DNA of 64,000 nucleotides, from NCBI GenBank assembly GCA_964636125.1, contig CAZWPX010000001.1, positions 62,001-126,000 on the forward strand, given 5' to 3'. This DNA is from CAJINA01 sp964636125. GTDB taxonomy: Bacteria > Desulfobacterota > Desulfobacteria > Desulfobacterales > CAJINA01. Below the pieces are notes generated by a model. That model was not told the origin of the DNA, did no database searches, and saw only the letters and a program-made list of their open reading frames with translations. Shown here one piece after another: positions 17,879-25,936 of the stretch. The stretch's first letter is position 1; the number at the start of each line of letters is the position of its first letter. The position numbers and the translations under genes are program-made.

Positions 17879-18535
17879 ATGAACCCATCTGAGTGCCCCC
17901 TGTGCCGGAATCGTGCGGCCGTTTTTTTTTACCGGGATTCACAGCGCGAATATGAGCGCTGTCCCGCCTGTCGACTGATTTTTGTCCCCCCGGTGTACCA
18001 CCTCTCTCCGGCGGAGGAAAAAGCCGAATATGACCTGCATCAGAACACGGCGGACGACCCCGGCTATCAGCGGTTTTTGAACCGGCTCTTCCAGCCGGTG
18101 AACCGGCTGCTGCCGGTTGGCAGCCGGGGGCTTGATTTTGGTTGCGGGCCGGGGCCGGAGCTGGCCCGGATGTTTGACCGGGCCGGTCACCGGATGAAAG
18201 TTTACGATCCCTATTACGCTGCGGATGCGTCTGTATTGGAAGTGCGGTATGATTTTATTACGGCCAGTGAGGTCTTAGAGCACCTGCGGGCCCCGGGGCG
18301 GGTCCTGGATAGCCTGTATGCCGGCCTGAAACCCGGTGGTCTCCTCGGGATGATGACCGGGCTGGTCAAAGACCGGGCGGCCTTCTCAAAATGGCATTAC
18401 ATCCGGGACCCTACCCACATCTGCTTTTTCTCACCGGAATCATTTCAGTGGCTGGCTGACAAGTGGAAAACCGAAATCCAGATAATCGACAACCGGATCG
18501 TTTTGATCAGGCGGGGTGAGGTCGGGGCGATCTAA
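17879..18535 (+). CDS. SAM-dependent methyltransferase with N-terminal zinc ribbon
   Basis: 218 residues. Residues 5-30 form a C-P-L-C…C-P-A-C zinc ribbon typical of small-molecule methyltransferases. A class I Rossmann domain follows, with the SAM-binding loop G-L-D-F-G-C-G-P-G-P-E (~82-92) and E-V-L-E-H-L (~130) at the acidic post-II position. The substrate is not deducible. It is convergent with the MFS gene at 18557 with only 21 bases between them. Confidence 0.8.
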   Translation: MNPSECPLCRNRAAVFFYRDSQREYERCPACRLIFVPPVYHLSPAEEKAEYDLHQNTADDPGYQRFLNRLFQPVNRLLPVGSRGLDFGCGPGPELARMFDRAGHRMKVYDPYYAADASVLEVRYDFITASEVLEHLRAPGRVLDSLYAGLKPGGLLGMMTGLVKDRAAFSKWHYIRDPTHICFFSPESFQWLADKWKTEIQIIDNRIVLIRRGEVGAI

Positions 18536-18556
18536 TTTTGAATTAGACTCTCCGCT

Positions 18557-19834
18557 TCAGGCTTTGCTGGCGGCTCTGCTTCGCATCAGGAAAAACTCAA
18601 TGCCGAAGCCAATCATTGTAATCAGGGCGGCCAACCAGAATGAGACCCGATACGCGAAGGCTTCCTCGGTGCCGGTGGCGACCAGTCGATCAATGACCGG
18701 GCCGGCGATAAAGGTTCCGGCCAGCCCCCAGCTGAGAAAAAAGGTGGCGTTGAAGAGGCCGAAAAGCCGTGCCCGGTTCTCGGGCGGGATCAGGATGGAG
18801 GCGCAGGCGTAAGAAGAGGAGAAAATCAGGACCTCTGATATGCCGCGGGCGAAGTTGGCCAGGTAGAGCAGCGGCAGGCTGGCGGTGGTGGCCATTGCGG
18901 CCAGGGCGAAAATTGTGAGGGCGGTTCCGGCCAAAAGCGCCAGGTCATCTCCAGTTCTCTTCGTTATCCACCCGGCCAACAGACCGGTGAGCACGATGGC
19001 CACGGACTGCATGTTTACGATGTGGCTGAGGGTTGCACTGGATACCGCGAAACCAGCTTCCAGCACGAGATATTGGGGGAAAATCACTGCAATGGAGTTC
19101 CGGCCGAAGTTTATAAACGTCATGGCCGCCAGGAAGATGATAAAGACGTGTGCAGAGGTATCTGCGGCCACTTGAGGCCCCCGTGGTTTTTGATCGACTT
19201 CGATTTTTATACCGCCTTCGGGAAGGAGCAGCAGCGGGAAGACCGAGACAAGCATCACGCCGGCCGCTACAAAAAACAGCGCACCGCTGTAGAATCCCCA
19301 ACCCGCATAGGCCAGGCCGTAACCGTCGTATAGAACACCCCCGATCCACACGCCGAGAATACGGCCCAGGCCGCCCACGGAGGAGAGGTTTCCCTGGACT
19401 GCGCTGCGGTTGGCGGCCGGATATAGATCCGAAATCAGAGCACTCCAGCCCACATTGGACATAGACCAGAAGATTTCAATGATCGACAGGCCGATTATAA
19501 TGACGTAACCGGCTGCCATGGGAGAATTCGGGAGCGTGTGCGCATACCAGACCACCAGCGTGCCGACCCCGGCCAGGAGTTCACCGGCGATGATAAACGT
19601 GCGGCGCAGTTGCCACCGGTCGGAAAGCGGTCCCCAGGTGAAGGTCTGAAACAGGACATTCATAACCATCGGTCCGGTGGCGAACAGGGTGGTCTCGGTG
19701 ACACTCAGGCCGAAAAAATGGCGCAGGTAGATGGTCAGAAAACTGTAAAACAAACCCCGGCGAAACATGGCCAGCATCTGGAAAGACGATAAGCCTATGA
19801 AATTTCGTGTTTTCTGATCTGGAAGACGTATCAA
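18557..19834 (-). CDS. MFS transporter
   Basis: 425 residues and about 12 hydrophobic segments. The helix 2-3 loop reads G-P-L-S-D-R-W-Q-L-R-R (~residues 69-79), and the second-half equivalent is A-G-W-I-T-K-R-T-G-D-D. It looks like the drug/sugar efflux branch of the superfamily, cargo unknown. Adjacent genes give no clue. It has normal length and appears intact. Confidence 0.85.
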   Translation of the reverse strand: MIRLPDQKTRNFIGLSSFQMLAMFRRGLFYSFLTIYLRHFFGLSVTETTLFATGPMVMNVLFQTFTWGPLSDRWQLRRTFIIAGELLAGVGTLVVWYAHTLPNSPMAAGYVIIIGLSIIEIFWSMSNVGWSALISDLYPAANRSAVQGNLSSVGGLGRILGVWIGGVLYDGYGLAYAGWGFYSGALFFVAAGVMLVSVFPLLLLPEGGIKIEVDQKPRGPQVAADTSAHVFIIFLAAMTFINFGRNSIAVIFPQYLVLEAGFAVSSATLSHIVNMQSVAIVLTGLLAGWITKRTGDDLALLAGTALTIFALAAMATTASLPLLYLANFARGISEVLIFSSSYACASILIPPENRARLFGLFNATFFLSWGLAGTFIAGPVIDRLVATGTEEAFAYRVSFWLAALITMIGFGIEFFLMRSRAASKA

Positions 19835-20006
19835 AACAGTGCCATTGTGAGAGTCGGGTTAGGACAGCTGATCTGCATCACTCTAAACAGTTTTACACGT
19901 ATTGCAAGCCTCAGCCGTAAACCTTGTTTTTCTTGATTTAATTCCCTGCGGGTTATATGGTGCCTGACTTGACAGTCGCAACATTAGAAATTGCTCAGGA
20001 GGATGC

Positions 20007-20453
20007 ATGCAGCGCACGTTATTACTCACGGTTATTCTTGCTTTGAGTTTTTTTACCGGTTGCCAGGAATCAACCGGCAATGTCTACTTTATCATGTTTG
20101 AAAGCACCCCGAATATTTTTGGCAACCAGATTTATGCCCGGGGAGTCCCGGTTGGAGAAATCGTCGCCACGGAAACTGCTGGAAACGGTGTTGCGCGCCT
20201 GGCTGTTGTCGTCGAAGGCGAGCACAGGGCTTTTATGCTGGACAGCACCGCTTTTTATGTTTCTTCCGGCCGCCTCACCTATGCGGCCCTGGCCGGATAC
20301 GGCAATCCGGTTGAACCCGGTGCAAAAATGTTGGGATTCGGATCCAGCCTGGCCCTGAGCTGGTTTAAAACCAAAAACATATTGACCCAGACACCCCGTG
20401 CCGCCTCAGAACAGGCCGGCAAGCTGTTTGAATCCTTTGAGGCAAGTGCCTAA
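20007..20453 (+). CDS. MCE/MlaD-domain lipoprotein
   Basis: 148 residues. The signal peptide ends in F-F-T-G-C (lipobox, Cys at ~19). The mature part is a single MCE domain (N-I-F-G-N-Q-I-Y-A-R-G-V-P-V-G-E-I, then Y-A-A-L-A-G-Y-G-N-P-V-E-P-G). MCE domains carry lipids between membranes, usually with an MlaE/F permease-ATPase pair. None is encoded here, so it is an orphan or works with a transporter elsewhere. AGGAGG lies 4 bases before the ATG. Confidence 0.7.
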   Translation: MQRTLLLTVILALSFFTGCQESTGNVYFIMFESTPNIFGNQIYARGVPVGEIVATETAGNGVARLAVVVEGEHRAFMLDSTAFYVSSGRLTYAALAGYGNPVEPGAKMLGFGSSLALSWFKTKNILTQTPRAASEQAGKLFESFEASA

Positions 20454-20562
20454 AGTGAACTAAGGTTTGAAGTGATCTTTAGTCATTTCAAACTCATCGG
20501 TGTTGTGTCGTAAGCCCTTTCAAGGGACCACCCAAAGCCTTCCCTCTGGGCTATCTTTACTT

Positions 20563-21141
20563 TCAGGCGTTGCCCTTCAAGCCGATATCCGCGGCCACCG
20601 TACGCATACCCATAATCGTATCGGTAATCAGATCCGGGATTTCAACCCCTAACATTTCTGCGCCCCGGGCAATGATTGAGCGGTCCACCCCGGCTGCGAA
20701 ACGTTTGTCTTTCCATTTCTTTTTTACCGATTTGGTTTTCATATCAAGCACGCTCTTGGAAGGTCTGACCAGGGCGCTGGTGGCCACCAGGCCGGTCAGT
20801 TCATCGATGGCATAGAGCGTCATTTCGAGATTGGTTTCGGGTTTAACATCCGAACAGATACCCCAGCCGTGACTGACTACCGCCCGGATATAATCCGCGG
20901 GCCAGCTATTTTCTTCAAGGATCTCTTTTGTCTTGGCGCAGTGCTGATCAGGAAACTGCTCATAGTCCAGGTCGTGGATAAGACCTATGACACCCCATTT
21001 TTCCTCGTCCGCACCGTTTTTTTTAGCCATGTAGCGCATGACCCCTTCTACGGCCAGGGCGTGTTTCACCAGGCTGGCGGATTTGTTGTACCGGGTTAAA
21101 AGGGCAAACGCTTCCTCTCTGGTAGGAATGTGGGTATCCAT
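20563..21141 (-). CDS. HD-domain hydrolase
   Basis: 192 residues from the ATG at 21141, which has AGGAGG at correct spacing. An HD metal site is visible: H in L-V-K-H-A-L-A, the H-D pair in G-L-I-H-D-L-D-Y, and a later H in V-V-S-H-G-W-G-I. Small proteins of this build are phosphohydrolases of nucleotides or related phosphates; the substrate cannot be read. A typical sentence-like motif L-Y-A-I-D-E-L-T-G-L-V follows, common in this subfamily. Confidence 0.8.
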   Translation of the reverse strand: MDTHIPTREEAFALLTRYNKSASLVKHALAVEGVMRYMAKKNGADEEKWGVIGLIHDLDYEQFPDQHCAKTKEILEENSWPADYIRAVVSHGWGICSDVKPETNLEMTLYAIDELTGLVATSALVRPSKSVLDMKTKSVKKKWKDKRFAAGVDRSIIARGAEMLGVEIPDLITDTIMGMRTVAADIGLKGNA

Positions 21142-21308
21142 CGTCATCCTCCTGTCTGTTATTGTGTGCAACCCGAAACGGCTTATTGAAACTCAATTAA
21201 TTCTTACCGGGCGGTATGGCGCTACGCCTATCACACTAATTGCTAAAAGGCAAAAGCCAGCGCTGGCCGGGAAGGTTCCGGGAGGGTTCGGGCGGTGGGA
21301 GCTTTTCA

Positions 21309-21338
21309 GCCCGGGGCGGCTATCCGCCGCGCCCGGGC
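21309..21338 (-). terminator. GC-rich hairpin after the 104-residue gene
   Basis: GCCCGGGGCGGC and GCCGCGCCCGGGC form a very stable stem with a five-base loop (one bulged base), 7 bases beyond the stop codon at 21345 on the minus strand. There is no long T-run, so it is a terminator or a 3'-end-protecting stem. Confidence 0.5.
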
Positions 21339-21344
21339 AGGGGG

Positions 21345-21659
21345 TTATTTCTGGAGGATCTGGGCGTCGAGTTTGTTGGCAATCTCCAGGGATGAATTTA
21401 GCGCGTCGTTGATATTAAAAAGTTGAATTTTGAAAGTTTTCAGGGAAGCCGGTGTGGCATTGATGGCATTGCCACTGCTAAAGAGAGACTGCAGGTTTTT
21501 TGCCCGGTCTGAAAGTTCATCGAGCTTGACAGCAAAATCGCCGATTTCACTGGCCCACTTTTGACGATCTTCCGCATTAAAAGCCACCAGAGTGTTGCCC
21601 ATTCCTTCCATGAGCGCTTCGATACCATAATCCTTGGGGTCGAGGTTGATTTCGTACAT
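21345..21659 (-). CDS. small helical protein, unknown
   Basis: 104 residues from the ATG at 21659, which is preceded by AAGGAGG. The sequence is mostly helical and acidic (K-W-A-S-E-I-G-D-F-A-V-K-L-D-E-L-S-D-R-A-K-N-L) with no signal peptide or cysteine. I do not recognise the family. It stands alone between an HD protein and a lipid-kinase-like gene. A perfect 11-bp inverted repeat lies 46-100 bases upstream and might control it. Confidence 0.6.
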   Translation of the reverse strand: MYEINLDPKDYGIEALMEGMGNTLVAFNAEDRQKWASEIGDFAVKLDELSDRAKNLQSLFSSGNAINATPASLKTFKIQLFNINDALNSSLEIANKLDAQILQK

Positions 21660-21704
21660 TTGGGCCTCCTTGTTCAAAACTTGAGAAAGTAACCTTAAAA
21701 TGCT

Positions 21705-21759
21705 GCGGAATCAGGGCGCTATGGGGTGTGGGGATTGGGGGAGGGCGTCCTGATTCCGC
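21705..21759. promoter_or_regulatory. 11-bp inverted repeat upstream of the 104-residue gene
   Basis: GCGGAATCAGG (21705-21715) and CCTGATTCCGC (21749-21759) are perfectly complementary across a 33-base G-rich loop. A smaller CCGCACTGCGG dyad follows at once. The rest of this 428-base gap, up to 22087, is AT-rich and shows no credible gene. Confidence 0.4.
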
Positions 21760-22087
21760 TACCGCACTGCGGTAAACTATAGAATCTTTCTGATATAGTT
21801 CCGTAATACTACAAAATTTGTGCCATAACGATTTATTTCTTGTATGTTATGATAATCAGGCTGGTTAGACGCGGTGGGCCCATCTCACAGGAACCATTTA
21901 GTATAAATAATTAGACATAGGATGTACAGCTGGGTGGCAATTATAGTTCATGTGGTTAAGCTATTGACTAAAACCGTTTAGTGGGTAAATATACAGCATA
22001 TTTTTGAGGGGTTAGCAGTGATGCGCCCGTCAGGTTTGGCCGCAGGACAGACCAGCGGCACTTTGCAAACAATTGGGGTTTTATATT

Positions 22088-22987
22088 TTGAAACTGGTAC
22101 TGGTTGTAAACCCATATTCCCGGGGCAGGGTGCCCCGCGCAGATATTGCCCGGGTTCGGGAAAAATTGGAAGCTGCCCGATATAAAGTCGATTTGTATGT
22201 CACACAGTACCACGGTCATGGCGTACGTCTGCTGGATGAATTGCCGCTGTCCCAATACGATGCGGTGGTGGCCATGGGTGGCGATGGGACCAATTTCCAG
22301 GTCATCAACGCCGTTCTGAACAACTGCGCAGGTCGGAAGCCACCCATTATCGGCCTCATTCCCGTGGGGCGGGGGAACTCTTTTGCACGGGATTTGAACC
22401 TGTTTTCCATCGATGACGGCCTGAATGCCATTATCCGGCGACAGATCCGCCCCGTGGATGTCTGCAGCTTTTCCCAGGGCAGCCGGATCTGGTATTTTGT
22501 CAACCTTATGGGCTTCGGCTTTGTGACCGATGTGGCCGCGACGGCGGCCCGCTTTCGTCGTGCGGGCGATTTGAGTTATATCCTGGGGGTCTTTCACCGA
22601 GTTTTGGGATTGAAGACCTATGACATGGTGCTGGATATCGATGGCCAAATGATTGCCGGGCCAAACTGTTTTGTTGAATTCTGCAATTCAAGATATACCG
22701 GCGGTGATATGCTGATGGCGCCTGCGGCGCAGATTGATGACGGCTGGTTTGATGTGGTGGTCGCCGGGCCCCTGGGGCGGATCAGCCTGATTGCGACCTT
22801 GCCGAAACTATTCAAGGGCCGTCACGGCGAGAACCGGGCCGTACGATTTTACCGGGGCCGACAAGCCCGGGTCCAGACAACGCCGGTAAAAAATTTGCTG
22901 CCCGACGGGGAACTTTTCGGCAGTACCCCCACTCATATAGGCATATTGCCACGGTGCGTGGACTATTTTTATGACCCCATACCTTAA
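22088..22987 (+). CDS. diacylglycerol-kinase-family lipid kinase
   Basis: About 300 residues, the usual length for the bacterial DAGK-catalytic/YegS family, which phosphorylates diacylglycerol or related lipids at the inner membrane. The N-terminus L-V-L-V-V-N-P-Y-S-R-G-R and the ATP-site motif A-M-G-G-D-G-T-N-F are both present, and G-R-G-N-S-F-A-R-D follows. The TTG at 22088 was preferred over a TTG at 22073 because it starts the core motif (M-K-L-V-L-V-V-N-P) and has GGGG at suitable distance. It is the first of two plus-strand genes, possibly co-transcribed with the dehydrogenase 66 bases on. Confidence 0.8.
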   Translation: MKLVLVVNPYSRGRVPRADIARVREKLEAARYKVDLYVTQYHGHGVRLLDELPLSQYDAVVAMGGDGTNFQVINAVLNNCAGRKPPIIGLIPVGRGNSFARDLNLFSIDDGLNAIIRRQIRPVDVCSFSQGSRIWYFVNLMGFGFVTDVAATAARFRRAGDLSYILGVFHRVLGLKTYDMVLDIDGQMIAGPNCFVEFCNSRYTGGDMLMAPAAQIDDGWFDVVVAGPLGRISLIATLPKLFKGRHGENRAVRFYRGRQARVQTTPVKNLLPDGELFGSTPTHIGILPRCVDYFYDPIP

Positions 22988-23053
22988 AGCCATACTCCCT
23001 GAATTCGCTGGCGGCAGCCGTGAGCCGGGAATTGAACCAAACGGGGTGACAAA

Positions 23054-23983
23054 ATGACTTTTCTAATGCTTATGCCGACCCTGCAAACGTCTGCCTGGGA
23101 AAAGCGAATCCGGGCGGCAGAGCCCGGAATTGATTTACGGATCTGGCCTGCGGTTGGATTGTGTGAGGATATTGAATTCGCACTGGCCTGGCGGCACCCC
23201 CACGGTGAATTCCGCCGTTTTCCGAATCTGAAGTGCATTGCGTCGATAGGGGCCGGCGTGGACAATATTCTCCTTGACGCCGAGCTGCCGGCGGGGATAC
23301 CCGTCACCCGGATTGTCGAAGACTCCATGGCCCAGTCCATGAGTGAATATGTAGTCTTGAGCGTATTAAATTACTGCCGCCAGACACGGTTCTTCAGGGA
23401 ACAGGAGTTTCAGGCCCGGTGGCAGCCTGCGATCCCGAAGCTGGCCGGTCGGGAGACCATTGGTATCCTGGGCCTGGGGCAGCTCGGGTTGGACGCAGCC
23501 CGCAAGCTGACAGCCCTTGGCTTCAAAGTGGCCGGGTGGCGGCGGTCTGACCGTCCGGCGAAGGGCGTGGCGACGTTCAGCGGCCCGGAGCAGCTCAATG
23601 TCTTTCTGGCCCAAAGCCGTATCATCATCAACCTGCTGCCATTGACTGCTGAAACAGACAGCATTCTGGATCGGCACCTCTTCCGGCAGCTGCCTAAAGG
23701 GGCCTACCTCATCAACGTGGCCCGGGGCGAACATCTGGTGGAAGCGGACCTTCTGGCCGCCATCGATTCGGGTCGGCTTTCCGGGGCCTGCCTGGACGTT
23801 TTTCGGACCGAGCCTCTGCCGGAAGACCATCCTTTCTGGCAGCACCCGGAAATTACCGTGACGCCGCACATCGCCAGCCTCACCAACCCGGCTGCGGTTA
23901 TTCCCCAGATCCTGGAAAACTACCGGCGGGTGAGAGCCGGCCGCAAAGTCTTAAACCCCGTTGACAGACTGCAGGGATATTAA
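23054..23983 (+). CDS. D-2-hydroxyacid dehydrogenase, glyoxylate/hydroxypyruvate reductase A type
   Basis: 309 residues. NAD(P)-binding Rossmann loop G-I-L-G-L-G-Q-L-G (~138-146), catalytic Arg in N-V-A-R-G-E (~220), Glu in R-T-E-P-L-P-E-D-H, and His in T-P-H-I-A-S-L-T-N-P (~276). The short first domain and the D-H-P-F-W signature match the GhrA branch, which reduces glyoxylate or hydroxypyruvate. The physiological substrate here is unproven. It may be co-transcribed with the lipid kinase. Confidence 0.82.
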   Translation: MTFLMLMPTLQTSAWEKRIRAAEPGIDLRIWPAVGLCEDIEFALAWRHPHGEFRRFPNLKCIASIGAGVDNILLDAELPAGIPVTRIVEDSMAQSMSEYVVLSVLNYCRQTRFFREQEFQARWQPAIPKLAGRETIGILGLGQLGLDAARKLTALGFKVAGWRRSDRPAKGVATFSGPEQLNVFLAQSRIIINLLPLTAETDSILDRHLFRQLPKGAYLINVARGEHLVEADLLAAIDSGRLSGACLDVFRTEPLPEDHPFWQHPEITVTPHIASLTNPAAVIPQILENYRRVRAGRKVLNPVDRLQGY

Positions 23984-24134
23984 GATGCAGCCCTGGCGTA
24001 AAGGCTGAATCTGTCAACACCACAACGATGCCGTAAGGCTTGCCCATAGTGAGGAAATCCATGATTTACAGATTGTGGGTGTGTTTCATTAGCCGGACTT
24101 TCATCAGGCATATTTGCTTTCTAAGACGGGGGAA

Positions 24135-24158
24135 ACAGTGTGAATATCGGCACACTGT
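24135..24158 (-). terminator. hairpin after the Cys-rich protein gene
   Basis: ACAGTGTG and CACACTGT form a perfect 8-bp stem with an 8-base loop, just beyond the stop codon of the minus-strand gene at 24161. On that strand it is followed by TTTCCCCC, so termination is plausible but weak. Confidence 0.45.
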
Positions 24159-24160
24159 CT

Positions 24161-24865
24161 CTACAGGTAAGGTTCAAAAAGCCTTTCGAAGCTACTCAAA
24201 TCTATCATGGCGCTGGGGCAGCTAAAACTTTGTGCAAAACAATCCAGCGTGATGATGGCGTTCAAGCTGGAGTCCTTGGTCACAATCGTCTTAAGTCTTT
24301 TTAAGAAATCTCTATTTACAGTGCTGATATTTTTATAAATTTTAAGAAGGCCCTTAAATTCTAAATCGGGTGGCGTATTCATTTTGTGAACAAAGAACTG
24401 GGCCAGCATATACATGGACAGAACGCGATATTCAGTCTCTTCAACAGATGCAAAGGGCAGGTGAAACCTGACCATGGGCTGCAGCTTTTTTAAAATCGGG
24501 CAGCCGCTGGCGGCCATGCAGGCTCCCACCAGGGAACTGAGTGTCTCCTGGACGGGTCCTTTTCGCGAGTATACGCGTTCTTCCGTTTCAATATGGGTTT
24601 CGACCATCTCATATGAAAACACATCCCCGAAATTTTGAATGATGTCGAGCATGCTGATGGCGGTGGGACAGTACATGTTGCGCTCCGGGTCCAATGGGCA
24701 CACCTCACATTGATGCTGGGTGAGAATGGTCCATTCCGGGAGTTCATCCTTTTCAGGGTTGATAACCTCCATGGTTTGATTGTTCAGGATAAGGGTGAAC
24801 GTTTTTTCAAGCCCGTCTTCAAACCGCAAGACATACTTTATGGTCATGGTTTCGGTTGGATCCAT
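24161..24865 (-). CDS. cysteine-containing protein, possibly DUF6901-like
   Basis: 234 residues from the ATG at 24865 (GGGGGTG upstream). The N-terminal ~35 residues form a beta-rich strand pattern (K-Y-V-L-R-F-E-D-G-L-E-K-T-F-T-L-I-L). Then comes C-E-V-C-P-L-D…Y-C-P-T-A (C53, C56, C66), then A-C-M-A-A-S-G-C-P, and near the end D-C-F-A-Q-S-F-S-C-P. The clustered cysteines could bind Fe-S or zinc. From memory this resembles an uncharacterised family of Desulfobacterota (DUF6901), but I could not verify that. Function unknown. Confidence 0.6.
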   Translation of the reverse strand: MDPTETMTIKYVLRFEDGLEKTFTLILNNQTMEVINPEKDELPEWTILTQHQCEVCPLDPERNMYCPTAISMLDIIQNFGDVFSYEMVETHIETEERVYSRKGPVQETLSSLVGACMAASGCPILKKLQPMVRFHLPFASVEETEYRVLSMYMLAQFFVHKMNTPPDLEFKGLLKIYKNISTVNRDFLKRLKTIVTKDSSLNAIITLDCFAQSFSCPSAMIDLSSFERLFEPYL

Positions 24866-25105
24866 TTCAATGGCACCCCCTTTTGCGCAAAACCCGCAGG
24901 CCAGAATATCAGTTGAATTGAATTTCGTGCCGTATGAATTTGTAGTTGCAGTACATCGCCAGCATAACAATGGCGTTGAATTAATGCAATCTAAGTTCCG
25001 GGAATTATGGTTTCTTCTTACCCCAAGGCGCGCATAATGATGTGCCTGCCGGGGATTGAGGAGAGTTTGGGGGACGCAATTTTTTTCGCAGGGAAATGTT
25101 AATCA

Positions 25106-25245
25106 GGCCCCCATCCATTAACGGCCAATTTCATAAATTTAGGCGTCCGACTTAAACTTTAATCCCCGAAATACTTCCTGGTATTCCTGCGGTTTAAATC
25201 TTAGCCGGCCTTGAACTTGACCAAATTAACCATTTCTGAAGGGCA
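25106..25245. repeat. ~140-bp palindromic repeat element, copy 2
   Basis: The left end GGCCCCCATCCATTAACGGC and the right end ACCATTTCTGAAGGGCAC are related by inversion to the ends of the 6037 and 34583 copies. The interior holds GGCGTCCGACTTAAA and TTCCTGGTATTCCTGCGG, shared with the 34583 and 49271 copies. It ends 29 bases from the aldolase stop codon. The remaining bases of the 24866-25273 gap show nothing else. Confidence 0.5.
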
Positions 25246-25273
25246 CGGGCGGGTTTGGCATTACAAAATGAAA

Positions 25274-25936
25274 TTACCTGTTTTTTTCTTTCTTCCGGGA
25301 ATACATGAACAGGTAGACCTTGTGCATGACCCACGCATCCACCGGGCCGATGCTTTTGGCGCCGCCGAGAAACTCGGCTTCGATAAAGGCCCTGCAGGCC
25401 TTTTCAAGGACCAGGGCGGCGGTGACGGCCTCTTCCAGGGTGCGGCCGAGAGTGACGGCGCCGTGGTTGGCGATGAGGGCGGCATAACGGCCCTTGAGAG
25501 CTTTTACCGTTGTCTTGACGAGCTTCTTTGTATTGGGCAGAGCATAATCGGCACAACGGACACTGGGGCCGAGAATCTGGGCCTGGTCATCCAGGATGGG
25601 CGGTACCTCACGCCGGGCCGCCGCCACTGTGGAGGCATGGGGTTGATGGGTGTGGATGACGGCATTGACCTCTTTACGGGTCTGGTATATCCGGGCATGG
25701 AGCTTTTTTTCCGAGGAGGGTTTGATGTCTCCAAGTGCCTCCATGCTGTGGTAATCCATGACCACAATATCGTCCGGGGCAAGGTCTTCATACCGCCGCC
25801 CGCTGGGGGTGATGGCCATAAGCCGGTCGTCGATCCTCAGACTACAGTTACCCCAGGTCCCTTCCACGAGACCCCTTTCCAGTAATTGTTGCCCGGCTGC
25901 GGACACCTGTTCTTTTTCGCTCTTGAAATTTTCCAT
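25274..25936 (-). CDS. class II aldolase/adducin family protein
   Basis: 220 residues, the size of L-fuculose-1-phosphate or L-ribulose-5-phosphate-type enzymes. The zinc-site motif I-H-T-H-Q-P-H-A-S (~95-103), I-A-N-H-G-A-V-T-L-G (~150) and the N-terminal W-G-N-C-S-L-R substrate loop are present. These cleave a sugar phosphate into a three-carbon ketone phosphate and an aldehyde. The ATG overlaps the stop of the aminotransferase gene (TAATG), so the two are translationally coupled. With the divergent FGGY kinase it suggests phosphorylation followed by aldol cleavage. The exact sugar or acid is unknown. Confidence 0.8.
   Translation of the reverse strand: MENFKSEKEQVSAAGQQLLERGLVEGTWGNCSLRIDDRLMAITPSGRRYEDLAPDDIVVMDYHSMEALGDIKPSSEKKLHARIYQTRKEVNAVIHTHQPHASTVAAARREVPPILDDQAQILGPSVRCADYALPNTKKLVKTTVKALKGRYAALIANHGAVTLGRTLEEAVTAALVLEKACRAFIEAEFLGGAKSIGPVDAWVMHKVYLFMYSRKKEKNR

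Noticed and set aside
20470..20500. Sequence TTAGTCATTTCAAACTCATC, similar to one at 45518
   Set aside because: Only about 20 bases are shared and no inverted structure is clear; too short to call a repeat family here.
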